NCBI GenBank assembly: GCA_002423495.1
Contig: DIWN01000044.1
Location: forward strand, 1 to 64,000
From: Anaerolineaceae bacterium UBA6105
GTDB taxonomy: Bacteria > Chloroflexota > Anaerolineae > Anaerolineales > Anaerolineaceae
Direction of reading: 5' to 3'
DNA length: 64,000 nt
The notes under the pieces were generated by a model. That model saw nothing but the letters and a program-made list of their open reading frames with translations, had not been told where the DNA came from and did no database searches. A program made the translations under genes and the position numbers. Within the stretch, counting starts at the first letter, position 1, and the number at the start of each line of letters is the position of its first letter. Below are positions 24,835 through 33,071 of this stretch, one piece after another.

Positions 24835-25637
24835 TTTGTTACCAGGTAAGCGACTTCGTTGGGAAAGCGAAACTCCTGAATTTCCCAGTCACGACCAGCA
24901 ATAAGTTGATCGAATTGTGCGCGATAGGTCTCTTCCATCCCTTTTTTACGCCCCCCAAGGCTGCGGAGGGGGTAGGTGACCAGAATATGCTCCGCGTTTA
25001 GACTCTCAAGAACCTTTTGCGACAGTCCGCGTTCAATTTGCTCCATCAAAGGGAGCGTCTTCATCAGAAGGGCAAGCTGCACGGGTTGACTGGGGATCGA
25101 AAAGGAGAGGTCCAGGATGGATGCGTTGCCGTGAATTCCGAATAAGTCGAAATAACGCCATAAAAAATAGACCAACGGACTGACCACGTCACTGGCATAA
25201 TAAGTAAAGTCGTCCGCGAGAAGCATCCAGGGGATGGAGAGGGGATTCAATCCGCAGGCAAGATCCAGAACAGATTTAACCGGGCTGATGGAAGTCAGCG
25301 AAGTCTGAAAAAAGGTTGGCAAGACTTCGATGCGCTCGTAGGTAGAAGCGTGCAGGCGCATCATGCCGAGACTTGTGGATTCCAAGCCCTGGCGGTCATT
25401 TGGGTCCAAGGATTGGAATTTTACCAGCCACTGCGTATAGTCTATCTTGGGGGCAAGGTATGCGCCGGTCAACTGGTGCAGGCGGGTGCGCACGGAGCGG
25501 ATAATTTCCTTTGAGCTCTTGTGCTTTGTTGCCTCGTCAGCTGTAATGCGTGATACAAGCGTGTCGGCGAGTTGGGCGTATTTCGGTGAACGACTCACTT
25601 GCCCGACTAAATGCTGGTGGTCATTCTTTTCAGGCAT
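24831..25637 (-). CDS. Arm/Rmt-like 16S rRNA (G1405-N7) methyltransferase
   Basis: A 268-residue protein close in pattern to RmtB and ArmA. Shared blocks include SPKYAQL at the N-terminus, RLHQLTGAYLAP, RLHASTYERIEVLPTFF, the SAM loop LDLACGLNPLSIPWM near residues 139-153, LLMKTLPLMEQIE, and the substrate-side SLGGRKKGMEETY near residues 228-240. The ending NEVAYLVTK also matches. In producers and resistant pathogens this activity gives high-level aminoglycoside resistance. Here the gene sits in an RNA-modification operon with no mobile element, so an intrinsic role is likely. It overlaps the tgt-like gene by eight bases. Confidence 0.85.
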   Translation of the reverse strand: MPEKNDHQHLVGQVSRSPKYAQLADTLVSRITADEATKHKSSKEIIRSVRTRLHQLTGAYLAPKIDYTQWLVKFQSLDPNDRQGLESTSLGMMRLHASTYERIEVLPTFFQTSLTSISPVKSVLDLACGLNPLSIPWMLLADDFTYYASDVVSPLVYFLWRYFDLFGIHGNASILDLSFSIPSQPVQLALLMKTLPLMEQIERGLSQKVLESLNAEHILVTYPLRSLGGRKKGMEETYRAQFDQLIAGRDWEIQEFRFPNEVAYLVTK

Positions 25638-26727
25638 TTGGATCTTTCAGCCTTTCAATCAAGCGGGTCATAAAACGCAGGTTGTGCTTGGTCGCAAGGC
25701 GCATATAAGCCGTATCGCGCATGCGATAGAGGTGGAAAAGATAGCCCATGGAGTAATCGCGGCAGCATTCGCAGTCGCAATCCGGTGAGATTGGACCCGC
25801 GTCGTGGAAATTCTCTTCGGTGTTGATGTAGCGGAATTTGAGCCAGCTGCCATCCTCTGTGAGCGTGGGATGGGCTTCGGACCAGGTGTAGAGCCGACCG
25901 TGTCGCGCGTCACGGGTGGGCAGGGCACAGTCGAACATCTCGTAGCCCAACCTGAAACTGGTGACAATCCCGATCGGATGACCGATGCCAAGCGCATGGA
26001 TGGGAAATTCGCGCGGAATAAGTGAGCGTGTAAATTCAAGAATATCGGTGATCAGGTTCGAATCTTCGTCCAGTGGCCAACCGCCAAAGCCGAACCCATC
26101 AAAGCCGATCTCGAGCAACCCTTCAGCACAGCGACGGCGCAAATCCAGTTCAGCGCCGCCCTGGATGACCGCAAAAAGCAGCGGGCGTTCTTCGTCGGAC
26201 CATTTGCGGGATTTGAGCTGCGTTTGGTAGCTTTCTTTAGCCCTGGCGGCCCAGGCAAGCGTGCGGTTGACGGAAGCCACCTGTTCCACCCGGCTGGCAC
26301 TTACATTGGTGCAATCGTCCAGGCAGATCAGGATGTCCGAGCCGTAGCCCATCTGAAGCTGAATGCTCTTTTCGGGGGTCAGCAGCAGCTTCCTGGAAGA
26401 ACCTTCGGGGAAAAAAACGATCCCTCTATCAGTCAGGCTGCCAAATTTCGCGTTCTGGCGGATGAGAGAATAGGCTTGGAAACCGCCCGAGTCAGTCATG
26501 ATCAGACCAGTCCAGGCAGCCATCTTGTGCAAACCACCGAGAGTTGAGATGAGCGAGGAGCCAGGTTTTTGCATCAGATGAAAGGCATTCATCATCAGGA
26601 TCGGTAAACCGACTTCACGCAGGTCGGAGGATGTCAGACTGCGGACATAGCCATAGGTTGCGTCCGGCATGAAAACCGGCAGCGCCAGGGATTGCTCGCG
26701 TACCTGGAGTGACCTTGGGGAGCTCAA
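25630..26727 (-). CDS. tgt: tRNA-guanine transglycosylase family protein
   Basis: A 365-residue TIM-barrel enzyme of the queuine/archaeosine tRNA-ribosyltransferase family, which exchanges guanine 34 for a 7-deazaguanine. The general-acid region is TDSGGFQAYS. The nucleophile block FDCALPTRDARHG is intact, and the C-terminal zinc site is CDCECC with a histidine about ten residues later. The usual FDECT motif reads CLDDCT and NTYHL reads NAFHL, so it is a divergent member. The start is TTG, fixed by GGAGGAG seven bases upstream, and overlaps the rsmI paralogue by four bases (TTGA). With the YhhQ transporter it suggests queuosine salvage. Confidence 0.86.
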   Translation of the reverse strand: MSSPRSLQVREQSLALPVFMPDATYGYVRSLTSSDLREVGLPILMMNAFHLMQKPGSSLISTLGGLHKMAAWTGLIMTDSGGFQAYSLIRQNAKFGSLTDRGIVFFPEGSSRKLLLTPEKSIQLQMGYGSDILICLDDCTNVSASRVEQVASVNRTLAWAARAKESYQTQLKSRKWSDEERPLLFAVIQGGAELDLRRRCAEGLLEIGFDGFGFGGWPLDEDSNLITDILEFTRSLIPREFPIHALGIGHPIGIVTSFRLGYEMFDCALPTRDARHGRLYTWSEAHPTLTEDGSWLKFRYINTEENFHDAGPISPDCDCECCRDYSMGYLFHLYRMRDTAYMRLATKHNLRFMTRLIERLKDPNA

Positions 26728-27425
26728 AATCTCCTCCGTTGGGGGCGATCCAGGATCAGGATAAACTCTGCTTTTCTGCCCTGAACCTGTGCCGCGACAT
26801 CCTGGACAGTCCCAAGGTAAGTGGCTTCGGATGGCAGGGTTAGATCGAGAGCAAGAAAAATCTGCTGCTGCCGACCGAAAGTTTTATTGACTTCATCAAG
26901 CAGCTTCACCAGGCGATAAGGGGTGTCCATCAGGATAATCGGAAAGTTTGAATTTGTGTGTTTTTGCAGCACTGCCGAACGCTGTTCAGTCTTTGGAGGC
27001 AGAAAGCCGAGAAAGGTGAAGTTTTCCATGTCGAAGGGGCAGAGGGAAAGCGCGGTCATCAAAGATGAGGCACCGGGGATGGGGACCACTTTGATGCGCA
27101 TTTCAGACATCAGCTTCAGGAGCTGTTTGCCCGGATCAGAGAAAACCGGCGTACCACAATCTGAGATCAGCGCCATGTTCTTGCCATTCATCAGATCGAT
27201 CAGGACTTCCTGGATCATCTCGCTCTCATTGTGTTCATTGAGTTCAATCAACGGTTTACCCGTGATCTCCAACTGCTTCAAGAGTCGCGAACCGTCTTTG
27301 CGTTCCTCGCAAATGACAGCATCAACAGTTCTGAGGGTCTCAATCGCCCTCAGCGTGATATCCTGAGCGTTTCCGATTGGAGTGGCCACGATAAATAACT
27401 TGCCAAATTGTTTTGGATCTGTCAT
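26724..27425 (-). CDS. RsmI-like tetrapyrrole-methylase-fold protein, second copy
   Basis: A 233-residue paralogue of RsmI. It shares FIVATPIGNAQDITLRAIETL, the CEERKDGSRLLK block and ISDCGTPVFSDPGK. Compared with canonical RsmI, SAGTPGISDPG becomes SDCGTPVFSDPG and the EDSR motif reads EERK, so the target may differ from C1402. The ATG at 27425 follows AGAAGGACT; an in-frame upstream extension has no ribosome-binding site and encodes an improbable sequence. It is the first gene of a minus-strand operon running through tgt and the two Rmt-like genes to the m5C methyltransferase. Confidence 0.85.
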   Translation of the reverse strand: MTDPKQFGKLFIVATPIGNAQDITLRAIETLRTVDAVICEERKDGSRLLKQLEITGKPLIELNEHNESEMIQEVLIDLMNGKNMALISDCGTPVFSDPGKQLLKLMSEMRIKVVPIPGASSLMTALSLCPFDMENFTFLGFLPPKTEQRSAVLQKHTNSNFPIILMDTPYRLVKLLDEVNKTFGRQQQIFLALDLTLPSEATYLGTVQDVAAQVQGRKAEFILILDRPQRRRF

Positions 27426-27630
27426 AGTCCTTCTCTTATCTTTCTTAGGATTATAAAGCATAGGAAATACCCGGTGATAAGTCAAAATAAAGTACGGATA
27501 ATTGTCGATTCTCTGAGTGCGTCTGATTTGCTCGTTCAAACTGCCAAAATCAGGAGTTGGACGGATGCCTATTCAAGGAAATTGACTGGCAAGACTTGTG
27601 GCATAATTGGGGGGATTAAATTGGAGCGAT

Positions 27631-29172
27631 ATGAAAAAACTAAGCAAATTATCAAAAGTATCTTTATTACTCGCGGTCTTGTTTGGGATTGATAAAATTC
27701 TGGGCGTAGCACGCCAAATGATCATCTCAAGGCAATTTGGACTTTCAGCTGAGCTGGATGTGTTCAATGCCGCGAACAACCTGCCTGATATGCTGTTTAT
27801 GTTGATCTCTGGCGGAGCATTGGCAATCGCTTTCATTCCGGTCTTGACCGAGGTGCTTACCAAAGAGGGACGAAGCAAAGCCTGGGATCTCTTTTCGAAC
27901 ATCTTGAACATCGCTTTCTTATTGACTGCATTGGCTGCTATTGTTATCGCGATTTTTGCCAGCCCGTTGGTGACCAATCAACTTGGGATCGCGCCTGGCT
28001 TCACCGATGCTCAGACGATCGATACGATCCGACTCTTGCGGTTGAACTTGATCTCGACGCTGATCTTCTCGTTGAGTGGTCTGGCAATGGCGGGTTTGCA
28101 AGCTAATCAGCACTTCTTGCTACCGGCTTTGGCTCCGATTTTGTATGACCTTGGTCAGATATTTGGGGCTCTGGTGCTGGCACCGACGGAACCTCTGAAA
28201 CTTGGACCCATCAGCCTGCCAGCTATGGGATTTGGTGTGGATGGGCTGGTTTATGGCGTGATCCTTGGCGCTCTGTTTCACCTGCTGATCCAGGTTCCGG
28301 GGCTCATAAAGTACCAGTTCCGCTGGCGTCCGCGGGTGGATTTCAAGGATGCCAACACGCGCAAAGTTTTACGCTTGATGGGTCCCCGCTTGCTGAGCAT
28401 GCTTTTCATTCAGTTGATCTTCCTGGCACAGGACAATCTTGGGTCGCGTCTTCCAGAGGGCTCTGTTTCAGCATTGACTTACGGTTGGTGGATCATGCAG
28501 GTACCGCAAACTTTGATCGGCACTTCCATCGCGACAGCGATCCTTCCGACGCTTTCGGAGATGTTTGGCAGCCAGCAGTTTGACGCATTGAAAGAAAAAA
28601 TTGAAAGGGCGGCGAAAGTGATGTTAACACTGACCGTGCCGATTGCGGTGATCGCAGGCATGGTTTTGCTGCCCTTGCTCCGGCTCTTTCTCGGACTGGA
28701 AGAAACCGCAACAATGCGTGTCGTGAACGTCAGCCAGGTTTTTCTGCTGGGGATCGTTGGACACTCTCTGGTGGAGTTATTTGTGCGTTCTTTTTACTCG
28801 CTTCAGAAACCTTGGGTACCATTGCTGGGCTCTGCTTTTAGCCTTGTTGTGTTCCTCTTGCTTGGAATTGTGCTTTCACCTGTGCTTGAAGCGGTCGGAA
28901 TCGTTTCAGCCAACACTGTTGCTTACACACTCCAGGCGATCCTGCTGTTGTTCATGTTGAACAAGGTTTTACCTGGAAAGCTCAAGCTGGGAGGCTCAAC
29001 AATCAAGAGCATATTGGCAGCAGCAACTGGAGGGGCAGCCGCTTACGCTGTGGTCAACTGGGCGCCAGGATTCGCGGGCACATTGATCGGAGCTGTTGCG
29101 GCATTTGGGCTTGGCATCCTTCTGGCAGCCCTGATTTTACGAAAAGATCTGCACCAAATTGCAGAGCTTTGA
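27631..29172 (+). CDS. murJ: Lipid II flippase MurJ
   Basis: A 513-residue polytopic membrane protein of the MOP superfamily that moves lipid II across the inner membrane for peptidoglycan synthesis. The start of the protein (LSKVSLLLAVLFGIDKILGVARQMII) and the LDVFNAANNLPDMLFMLISGGAL block are typical of MviN/MurJ. About 14 hydrophobic segments are present. The ATG at 27631 follows TTGGAGCG; an in-frame TTG 24 bases earlier has no ribosome-binding site. The gene is divergent from the RNA-modification operon. A possible promoter is TTGACT at 27582 with CATAAT near 27602, but the spacing is short. Confidence 0.93.
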   Translation: MKKLSKLSKVSLLLAVLFGIDKILGVARQMIISRQFGLSAELDVFNAANNLPDMLFMLISGGALAIAFIPVLTEVLTKEGRSKAWDLFSNILNIAFLLTALAAIVIAIFASPLVTNQLGIAPGFTDAQTIDTIRLLRLNLISTLIFSLSGLAMAGLQANQHFLLPALAPILYDLGQIFGALVLAPTEPLKLGPISLPAMGFGVDGLVYGVILGALFHLLIQVPGLIKYQFRWRPRVDFKDANTRKVLRLMGPRLLSMLFIQLIFLAQDNLGSRLPEGSVSALTYGWWIMQVPQTLIGTSIATAILPTLSEMFGSQQFDALKEKIERAAKVMLTLTVPIAVIAGMVLLPLLRLFLGLEETATMRVVNVSQVFLLGIVGHSLVELFVRSFYSLQKPWVPLLGSAFSLVVFLLLGIVLSPVLEAVGIVSANTVAYTLQAILLLFMLNKVLPGKLKLGGSTIKSILAAATGGAAAYAVVNWAPGFAGTLIGAVAAFGLGILLAALILRKDLHQIAEL

Positions 29173-29179
29173 GAAAAGG

Positions 29180-29185
29180 TATAAT
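29180..29185 (+). promoter_or_regulatory. -10 box placed for a leaderless transcript of the TPR-like protein
   Basis: TATAAT ends eight bases before the ATG at 29194 (and two before an in-frame GTG at 29188). No Shine-Dalgarno lies between. TTGCAG at 29159-29164 could be a -35 box with 15-base spacing. Confidence 0.5.
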
Positions 29186-29193
29186 CTGTGTCT

Positions 29194-30342
29194 ATGGACG
29201 ACAATAAATTTGATGAAGAAATGCTCTCTGAGCAGGATACGGTTGAAGAGCAGCCGATAACTGCGCAAGCAGAAGACGAAAGCGCCAGATCGGAAACCGA
29301 CCTGGAAAGCCTGCAACCTGATTCCAACCCGGATAAGCTGCGCAAGAAGCAAAAGAGCAAATGGGTCTGGCTGGGGGTCCTGGTTTTTGTGCTATTGATC
29401 GCGGCAGGAGTCTTTTTTGGTTACCGTAACGGCGTACAGCGGCGAATAGCTAACGAGAAGGCGATTCTGATGGAGCAAATTGCGCTTCAGTTGGAATTGA
29501 CATATAAGGATATGGATGCCGGGCGCTACGAAAACGCCAAAGTTCGGCTGGATTACATCATCGATAAGTACCCTGAATTCCCTGGAATTGCGGATTTGAT
29601 GGCTCAGGTCATTGGAAAAATGAACGAACCCACTGCAACTGCAACGCAAATGGTGATTGCAACTCCTGAGCCAGGGGTTACAGCAACGCCGGATTTCCGC
29701 GGGGAAGAAGAAAAGTTCGCTCAGCTAATGCAGCACATCGCGAACGAGCAATGGGATCTGGCAGTACAGACTGTGCAGTCGCTAAAAGAAAGCAACTACG
29801 ATTATCGGACCATCGAAGTTGATGGACTGTATTTTATTGCCCTTCGCAACCGCGGTATCCAGAGGATTTGGGCTGGCGAACTGGAGCAGGGGATGTATGA
29901 TCTGTCCATTGCCGCGGAACTTGGCGCGATGGACTCACAGGCCGCCGGAGCTGAAAGCTGGGCAATAACCTACTTGACAGGTGCGAGTTACTGGGATGTC
30001 AACTGGCCGGGAGCTGTCGATATATTTGGGCAGCTGTATGCACAGATGCCCTATTTCTCTGACTCAACCGGAATGACAGTTGCAGAACGCTATCGGGTTG
30101 CTCTTTACAGGCTGGGAGATATGTTTGCTGCTCAAGGGGACTACTGCACCGCAAGCTCCTACTACCGACAATCGCTGGCAGTTGGGGTTAACCTTGACAT
30201 CCAGGTAACGGCAACCGCTTACGCTGAAGCGTGTTCTAGTCCGACTGCTACACCTGGACCACCAGTGCAAGAGCTAACACCAACGCCTCCTGAGCCGACG
30301 GAAAGTCCTGCACCCACAGAAGAACCAACTGCTACACCATAA
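29194..30342 (+). CDS. Membrane-anchored TPR-like protein with Thr/Pro-rich tail
   Basis: A 382-residue protein of unknown function. An acidic N-terminal cytoplasmic part of about 55 residues is followed by a Lys-rich stretch, one membrane helix at about 57-78, and a long extracytoplasmic part. That part has two repeat-like helical regions resembling tetratricopeptide repeats (YENAKVRLDYIIDKYPEF and YRVALYRLGDMFAAQGDYCTASSYYRQSL), separated by a Thr/Ala linker. It ends in a low-complexity tail of TPTP and EPT units. The ATG at 29194 is favoured by the -10 spacing; a GTG at 29188 is in frame. A shared terminator separates it from rimO. Confidence 0.7.
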   Translation: MDDNKFDEEMLSEQDTVEEQPITAQAEDESARSETDLESLQPDSNPDKLRKKQKSKWVWLGVLVFVLLIAAGVFFGYRNGVQRRIANEKAILMEQIALQLELTYKDMDAGRYENAKVRLDYIIDKYPEFPGIADLMAQVIGKMNEPTATATQMVIATPEPGVTATPDFRGEEEKFAQLMQHIANEQWDLAVQTVQSLKESNYDYRTIEVDGLYFIALRNRGIQRIWAGELEQGMYDLSIAAELGAMDSQAAGAESWAITYLTGASYWDVNWPGAVDIFGQLYAQMPYFSDSTGMTVAERYRVALYRLGDMFAAQGDYCTASSYYRQSLAVGVNLDIQVTATAYAEACSSPTATPGPPVQELTPTPPEPTESPAPTEEPTATP

Positions 30343-30374
30343 AAAAACAAACTCCTGAAAAGGAGTTTATTTTT
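30343..30374. terminator. Bidirectional terminator between the TPR-like gene and rimO
   Basis: An eight-base-pair stem (AAACTCCT / AGGAGTTT, 30349-30368) with a GAAA tetraloop. An A-run stands on the left and ATTTTT on the right, so it can end transcripts from both convergent genes. Confidence 0.9.
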
Positions 30375-31710
30375 GCAATTGCTCACCGATAATGTCATAT
30401 TCGGTGGTGTTCGTAACGCGGATAGGTACCAGGTCACCTTCTTCAGCAATGCCCACAGCTATCGCAAGTCCATCGATTTCAGGCGCGTCCCGGTAAGTGC
30501 GCCCAACCAGCAGACTCTCTTCTGTGTTGATGCCTTCTACCAGCATGTCCAGAGTTTTGCCTCGCAGTTTTTTCAGTTTGGCGAGGGAAATATCTGCCTG
30601 GAGTGTCATTAGCTCGTCTATGCGTACTTCTTTGACCTCCATGGGAATGGGGTCAGCGAGATGCCAGGAAGGTGTGTCCATTTCGGGCGAGTAGGTGAAG
30701 ACGCCCAGGTGATCAAATTCAGTATCCTGGACGAAGTCCCGCAAGATTTCAAAACTTTTTTCGCTCTCATTTGGAAAACCGACAATCATGGTGGTGCGGA
30801 CAACCAGGTTTGGGATCAGACGGCGCATTTTGGCGATTGTTTCGGTAACCCACTCAACGTTGGAAGGACGCGACATGGCTTTGAGAACTGCAGGATCGGC
30901 ATGCTGAAGGGGCATGTCGAGATAGGGCAGCAGCTGGTTGCTGGCGGCCATCAATTCGATCAGTCGCTCGGTGACCATGCCGGGGTAAGTGTAGAGCAAC
31001 CGCACCCATGGAACATCCGGAATCTGGGGCAGTAATTCGGTCAGAAGATCAGCGAGAGCGTCACTTTCACCTCTGTCCGCGCCATAGGCTGTCACATCCT
31101 GGGCAATGAGGTTGATCTCTTTGACACCAGCTTCTTGTAAAAAGAGGGCATCACGGATGATGGATTCTCTTGGGCGGCTTACAAGCGGTCCTTTGATGAG
31201 AGGTATGGCGCAAAATGCGCAGGTGCGGTGGCAGCCATCCGCTATTTTTAGATAACTGCTGCCACCCTGGATGATGGTATTGGAGAAATTTTCGTCCAGT
31301 ATCAGTTTTGGATAGGCTGGCAAAGTGTTATGTCTTAGCTTGTCAGATTCTGAAAGGTTATCCAGCAGTGTCAAAACATCCTGCAAGTTCCTGGTGCCAA
31401 CCAGGCCATCCAGTCCAGGAAATTGTTCATATAAATCCGCATTTAAGCGCTGGGACAGGCAGCCACTGGCGATAACGTACTGACCTTTCCGGCGATTTTT
31501 CAGAGCGTCTGAAATTACTTCCTGCGATTCAACACGCGCGTCATGAATGAAGCCGCAGGTGTTGATAATGACGAATTTTGCTTCGGCCATAGAAGAAGCA
31601 TGTTCGTAGCCGGCTGAGGTGAGGATCTGGCTGATGACATTTGCATCAACCAGGTTTTTCGCACAGCCAAGATTAACAATAAAAACGCTGTCAGACTGGA
31701 TTGGAGTCAA
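30367..31710 (-). CDS. rimO: Ribosomal protein S12 methylthiotransferase
   Basis: A 447-residue radical SAM enzyme that adds a methylthio group to Asp of ribosomal protein S12. The N-terminal UPF0004 domain carries three cysteines, in NLGCAKN, NTCGF and SGCLSQR. The radical SAM cluster is CHRTCAFCAIP near residues 166-176. The TRAM domain closes the protein. The only reasonable start is TTG at 31710, with GGAGAA nine bases upstream; no ATG precedes NLGCAKN in frame. It follows the RodZ-like gene by 15 bases on the same strand. Confidence 0.94.
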   Translation of the reverse strand: MTPIQSDSVFIVNLGCAKNLVDANVISQILTSAGYEHASSMAEAKFVIINTCGFIHDARVESQEVISDALKNRRKGQYVIASGCLSQRLNADLYEQFPGLDGLVGTRNLQDVLTLLDNLSESDKLRHNTLPAYPKLILDENFSNTIIQGGSSYLKIADGCHRTCAFCAIPLIKGPLVSRPRESIIRDALFLQEAGVKEINLIAQDVTAYGADRGESDALADLLTELLPQIPDVPWVRLLYTYPGMVTERLIELMAASNQLLPYLDMPLQHADPAVLKAMSRPSNVEWVTETIAKMRRLIPNLVVRTTMIVGFPNESEKSFEILRDFVQDTEFDHLGVFTYSPEMDTPSWHLADPIPMEVKEVRIDELMTLQADISLAKLKKLRGKTLDMLVEGINTEESLLVGRTYRDAPEIDGLAIAVGIAEEGDLVPIRVTNTTEYDIIGEQLQK

Positions 31711-31725
31711 GGGAATATTCTCCGA

Positions 31726-33000
31726 TCATGGTATTGGAGTAGGTTGGAGGTCTAAAGGAGTTACCGGGAGTTCCTGGATGCCATCGATTGTGAAAATGAT
31801 GCGGGCAGCAATTCCCAGTCGGTCGCTGAGGGGCTCCAGCCTGGTTTGATTGTGCACAATTTCGAGCGCAATGATATTCCCAGTTTCAAGTTCCAGTGAT
31901 TCGTTTGCGGTGAAAGAACGCACTTCACCATCCGCCATCCTACCCTCAAAGCTTACCTGGCCGTCGCTGGTAATTCTGAGCCAAACGTTCTGCCGCGCCA
32001 ATAATACAACTTCTATTGGCTCGTCAGAAACGATCCCTGTGAAGAACGGCGTCACAGTAGGAAGAGTCATTGTATCTTGTTCAGATGTTGGCTCCAGGGC
32101 GGTTGGGGTGGCTTCGCTCGGGTCAGAAAGAAGCATTTCTGCAACTGCCGGAAGCGTTCCAGTTATTTGTGGGGCTTGCGTGGCTACCGACATACGCGCG
32201 ATACCCCAAATCAGGAAACCGAGGATCCCAAGAATCAGCAAGGTACCGAAGAAGAGATCCAGGGTGAAGAAACGTTTCAGAGATACGAGGAAAGGGTGCA
32301 AGACTTTGCCGGGTTTTCGCCGATGGCGTTTGGTGGTGTTGATTTCAACCCGACGCTGCTGAAGCGCGTCAGCATAGCGGATCATGATCGACTCAACATC
32401 CAGGTTCAAGAACCTGGCATAGGTTTGCAGCAAACCTTTGTATTGCATTGGGCTGGTCATGGCGTTGAGATTGCCGCGTTCAAGCGTCTGGATTTGAGCT
32501 TTGGGGATGCGGATCTGCTCCTGGATCACATCCCAGCCAATGTTCAGATAACGACGCCTGGCGGAGAGTTCACGACCTATCTTCTCAAGAATTTTGGTAG
32601 ATTCCAATTCTGCGGAAATGGTTTCTGCAGCTTTCTCTATGGACTCAGCGCGGACTTCGGCCTTTTTTCTGGCTTCAGGCTCTGGCTCAGGCTCAGGCAG
32701 GGAAGGGCTAATTTCTTTCGGTTTCGCCTGGACGGCTGGCGGTTCTGGAGCAGGCTCTGGCAGGATTGCGGGTGTGGCAGCGATTGCCTGCTCAGGTTCT
32801 TTCTTGTCGGCCCCCAGGTACTGGGCATAAAGCCGCAGGAAGCCTTTGGTCTGGGTTGAAGAACTGAGTTCGGAATACGCGTCGTCTTCAAGGTCCTGCA
32901 GGATGGAAAGTCGGATGCGCGTATCGCTGGCAACTTGTTCCAGCGGGATCTTGCGTACTTCCCGTATCTTTTTTAATTCCGAACCTTTGTAATCTTGCAT
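31726..33000 (-). CDS. RodZ-like membrane protein with two helix-turn-helix domains
   Basis: A 424-residue protein. It has a cytoplasmic HTH_25-type domain at about residues 8-70 (LKKIREVRKIPLEQVASDT), a Pro/Glu-rich linker with PEPEPE repeats, and a second HTH at about 140-205 (IGRELSARRRYLNIGWDVI). A Lys/Arg-rich stretch and one membrane helix near 250-272 follow. The extracytoplasmic domain carries the DUF4115-like VWLRITSDGQVSFEGRM region and a Thr/Pro tail. RodZ normally links MreB to the cell-wall elongation machinery and has one HTH. The ATG at 33000 sits six bases after TACAAT with no ribosome-binding site. Confidence 0.85.
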   Translation of the reverse strand: MQDYKGSELKKIREVRKIPLEQVASDTRIRLSILQDLEDDAYSELSSSTQTKGFLRLYAQYLGADKKEPEQAIAATPAILPEPAPEPPAVQAKPKEISPSLPEPEPEPEARKKAEVRAESIEKAAETISAELESTKILEKIGRELSARRRYLNIGWDVIQEQIRIPKAQIQTLERGNLNAMTSPMQYKGLLQTYARFLNLDVESIMIRYADALQQRRVEINTTKRHRRKPGKVLHPFLVSLKRFFTLDLFFGTLLILGILGFLIWGIARMSVATQAPQITGTLPAVAEMLLSDPSEATPTALEPTSEQDTMTLPTVTPFFTGIVSDEPIEVVLLARQNVWLRITSDGQVSFEGRMADGEVRSFTANESLELETGNIIALEIVHNQTRLEPLSDRLGIAARIIFTIDGIQELPVTPLDLQPTPIP

Positions 33001-33006
33001 GTGGTG

Positions 33007-33012
33007 ATTGTA
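33007..33012 (-). promoter_or_regulatory. -10 box placed for a leaderless transcript of the RodZ-like gene
   Basis: On the minus strand TACAAT ends six bases before the ATG at 33000, with CACCAC between and no Shine-Dalgarno. It lies immediately after the T-run of the L9 terminator. Confidence 0.5.
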
Positions 33013-33014
33013 AC

Positions 33015-33046
33015 AAAAAACCGACCTGCCAGAAGAAGCAGGTCGG
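33015..33046 (-). terminator. Intrinsic terminator after rplI
   Basis: A nine-base-pair GC-rich stem (CCGACCTGC / GCAGGTCGG, 33021-33046) with an eight-base loop, followed on the minus strand by TTTTTT. Confidence 0.93.
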
Positions 33047-33071
33047 TACCCTTGTTTATCAATAATTCTGC

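Noticed and set aside
32660..32770. Tandem repeat in the RodZ-like gene
   Set aside because: It is only the low-complexity Pro/Glu linker coding sequence, not a DNA repeat element.
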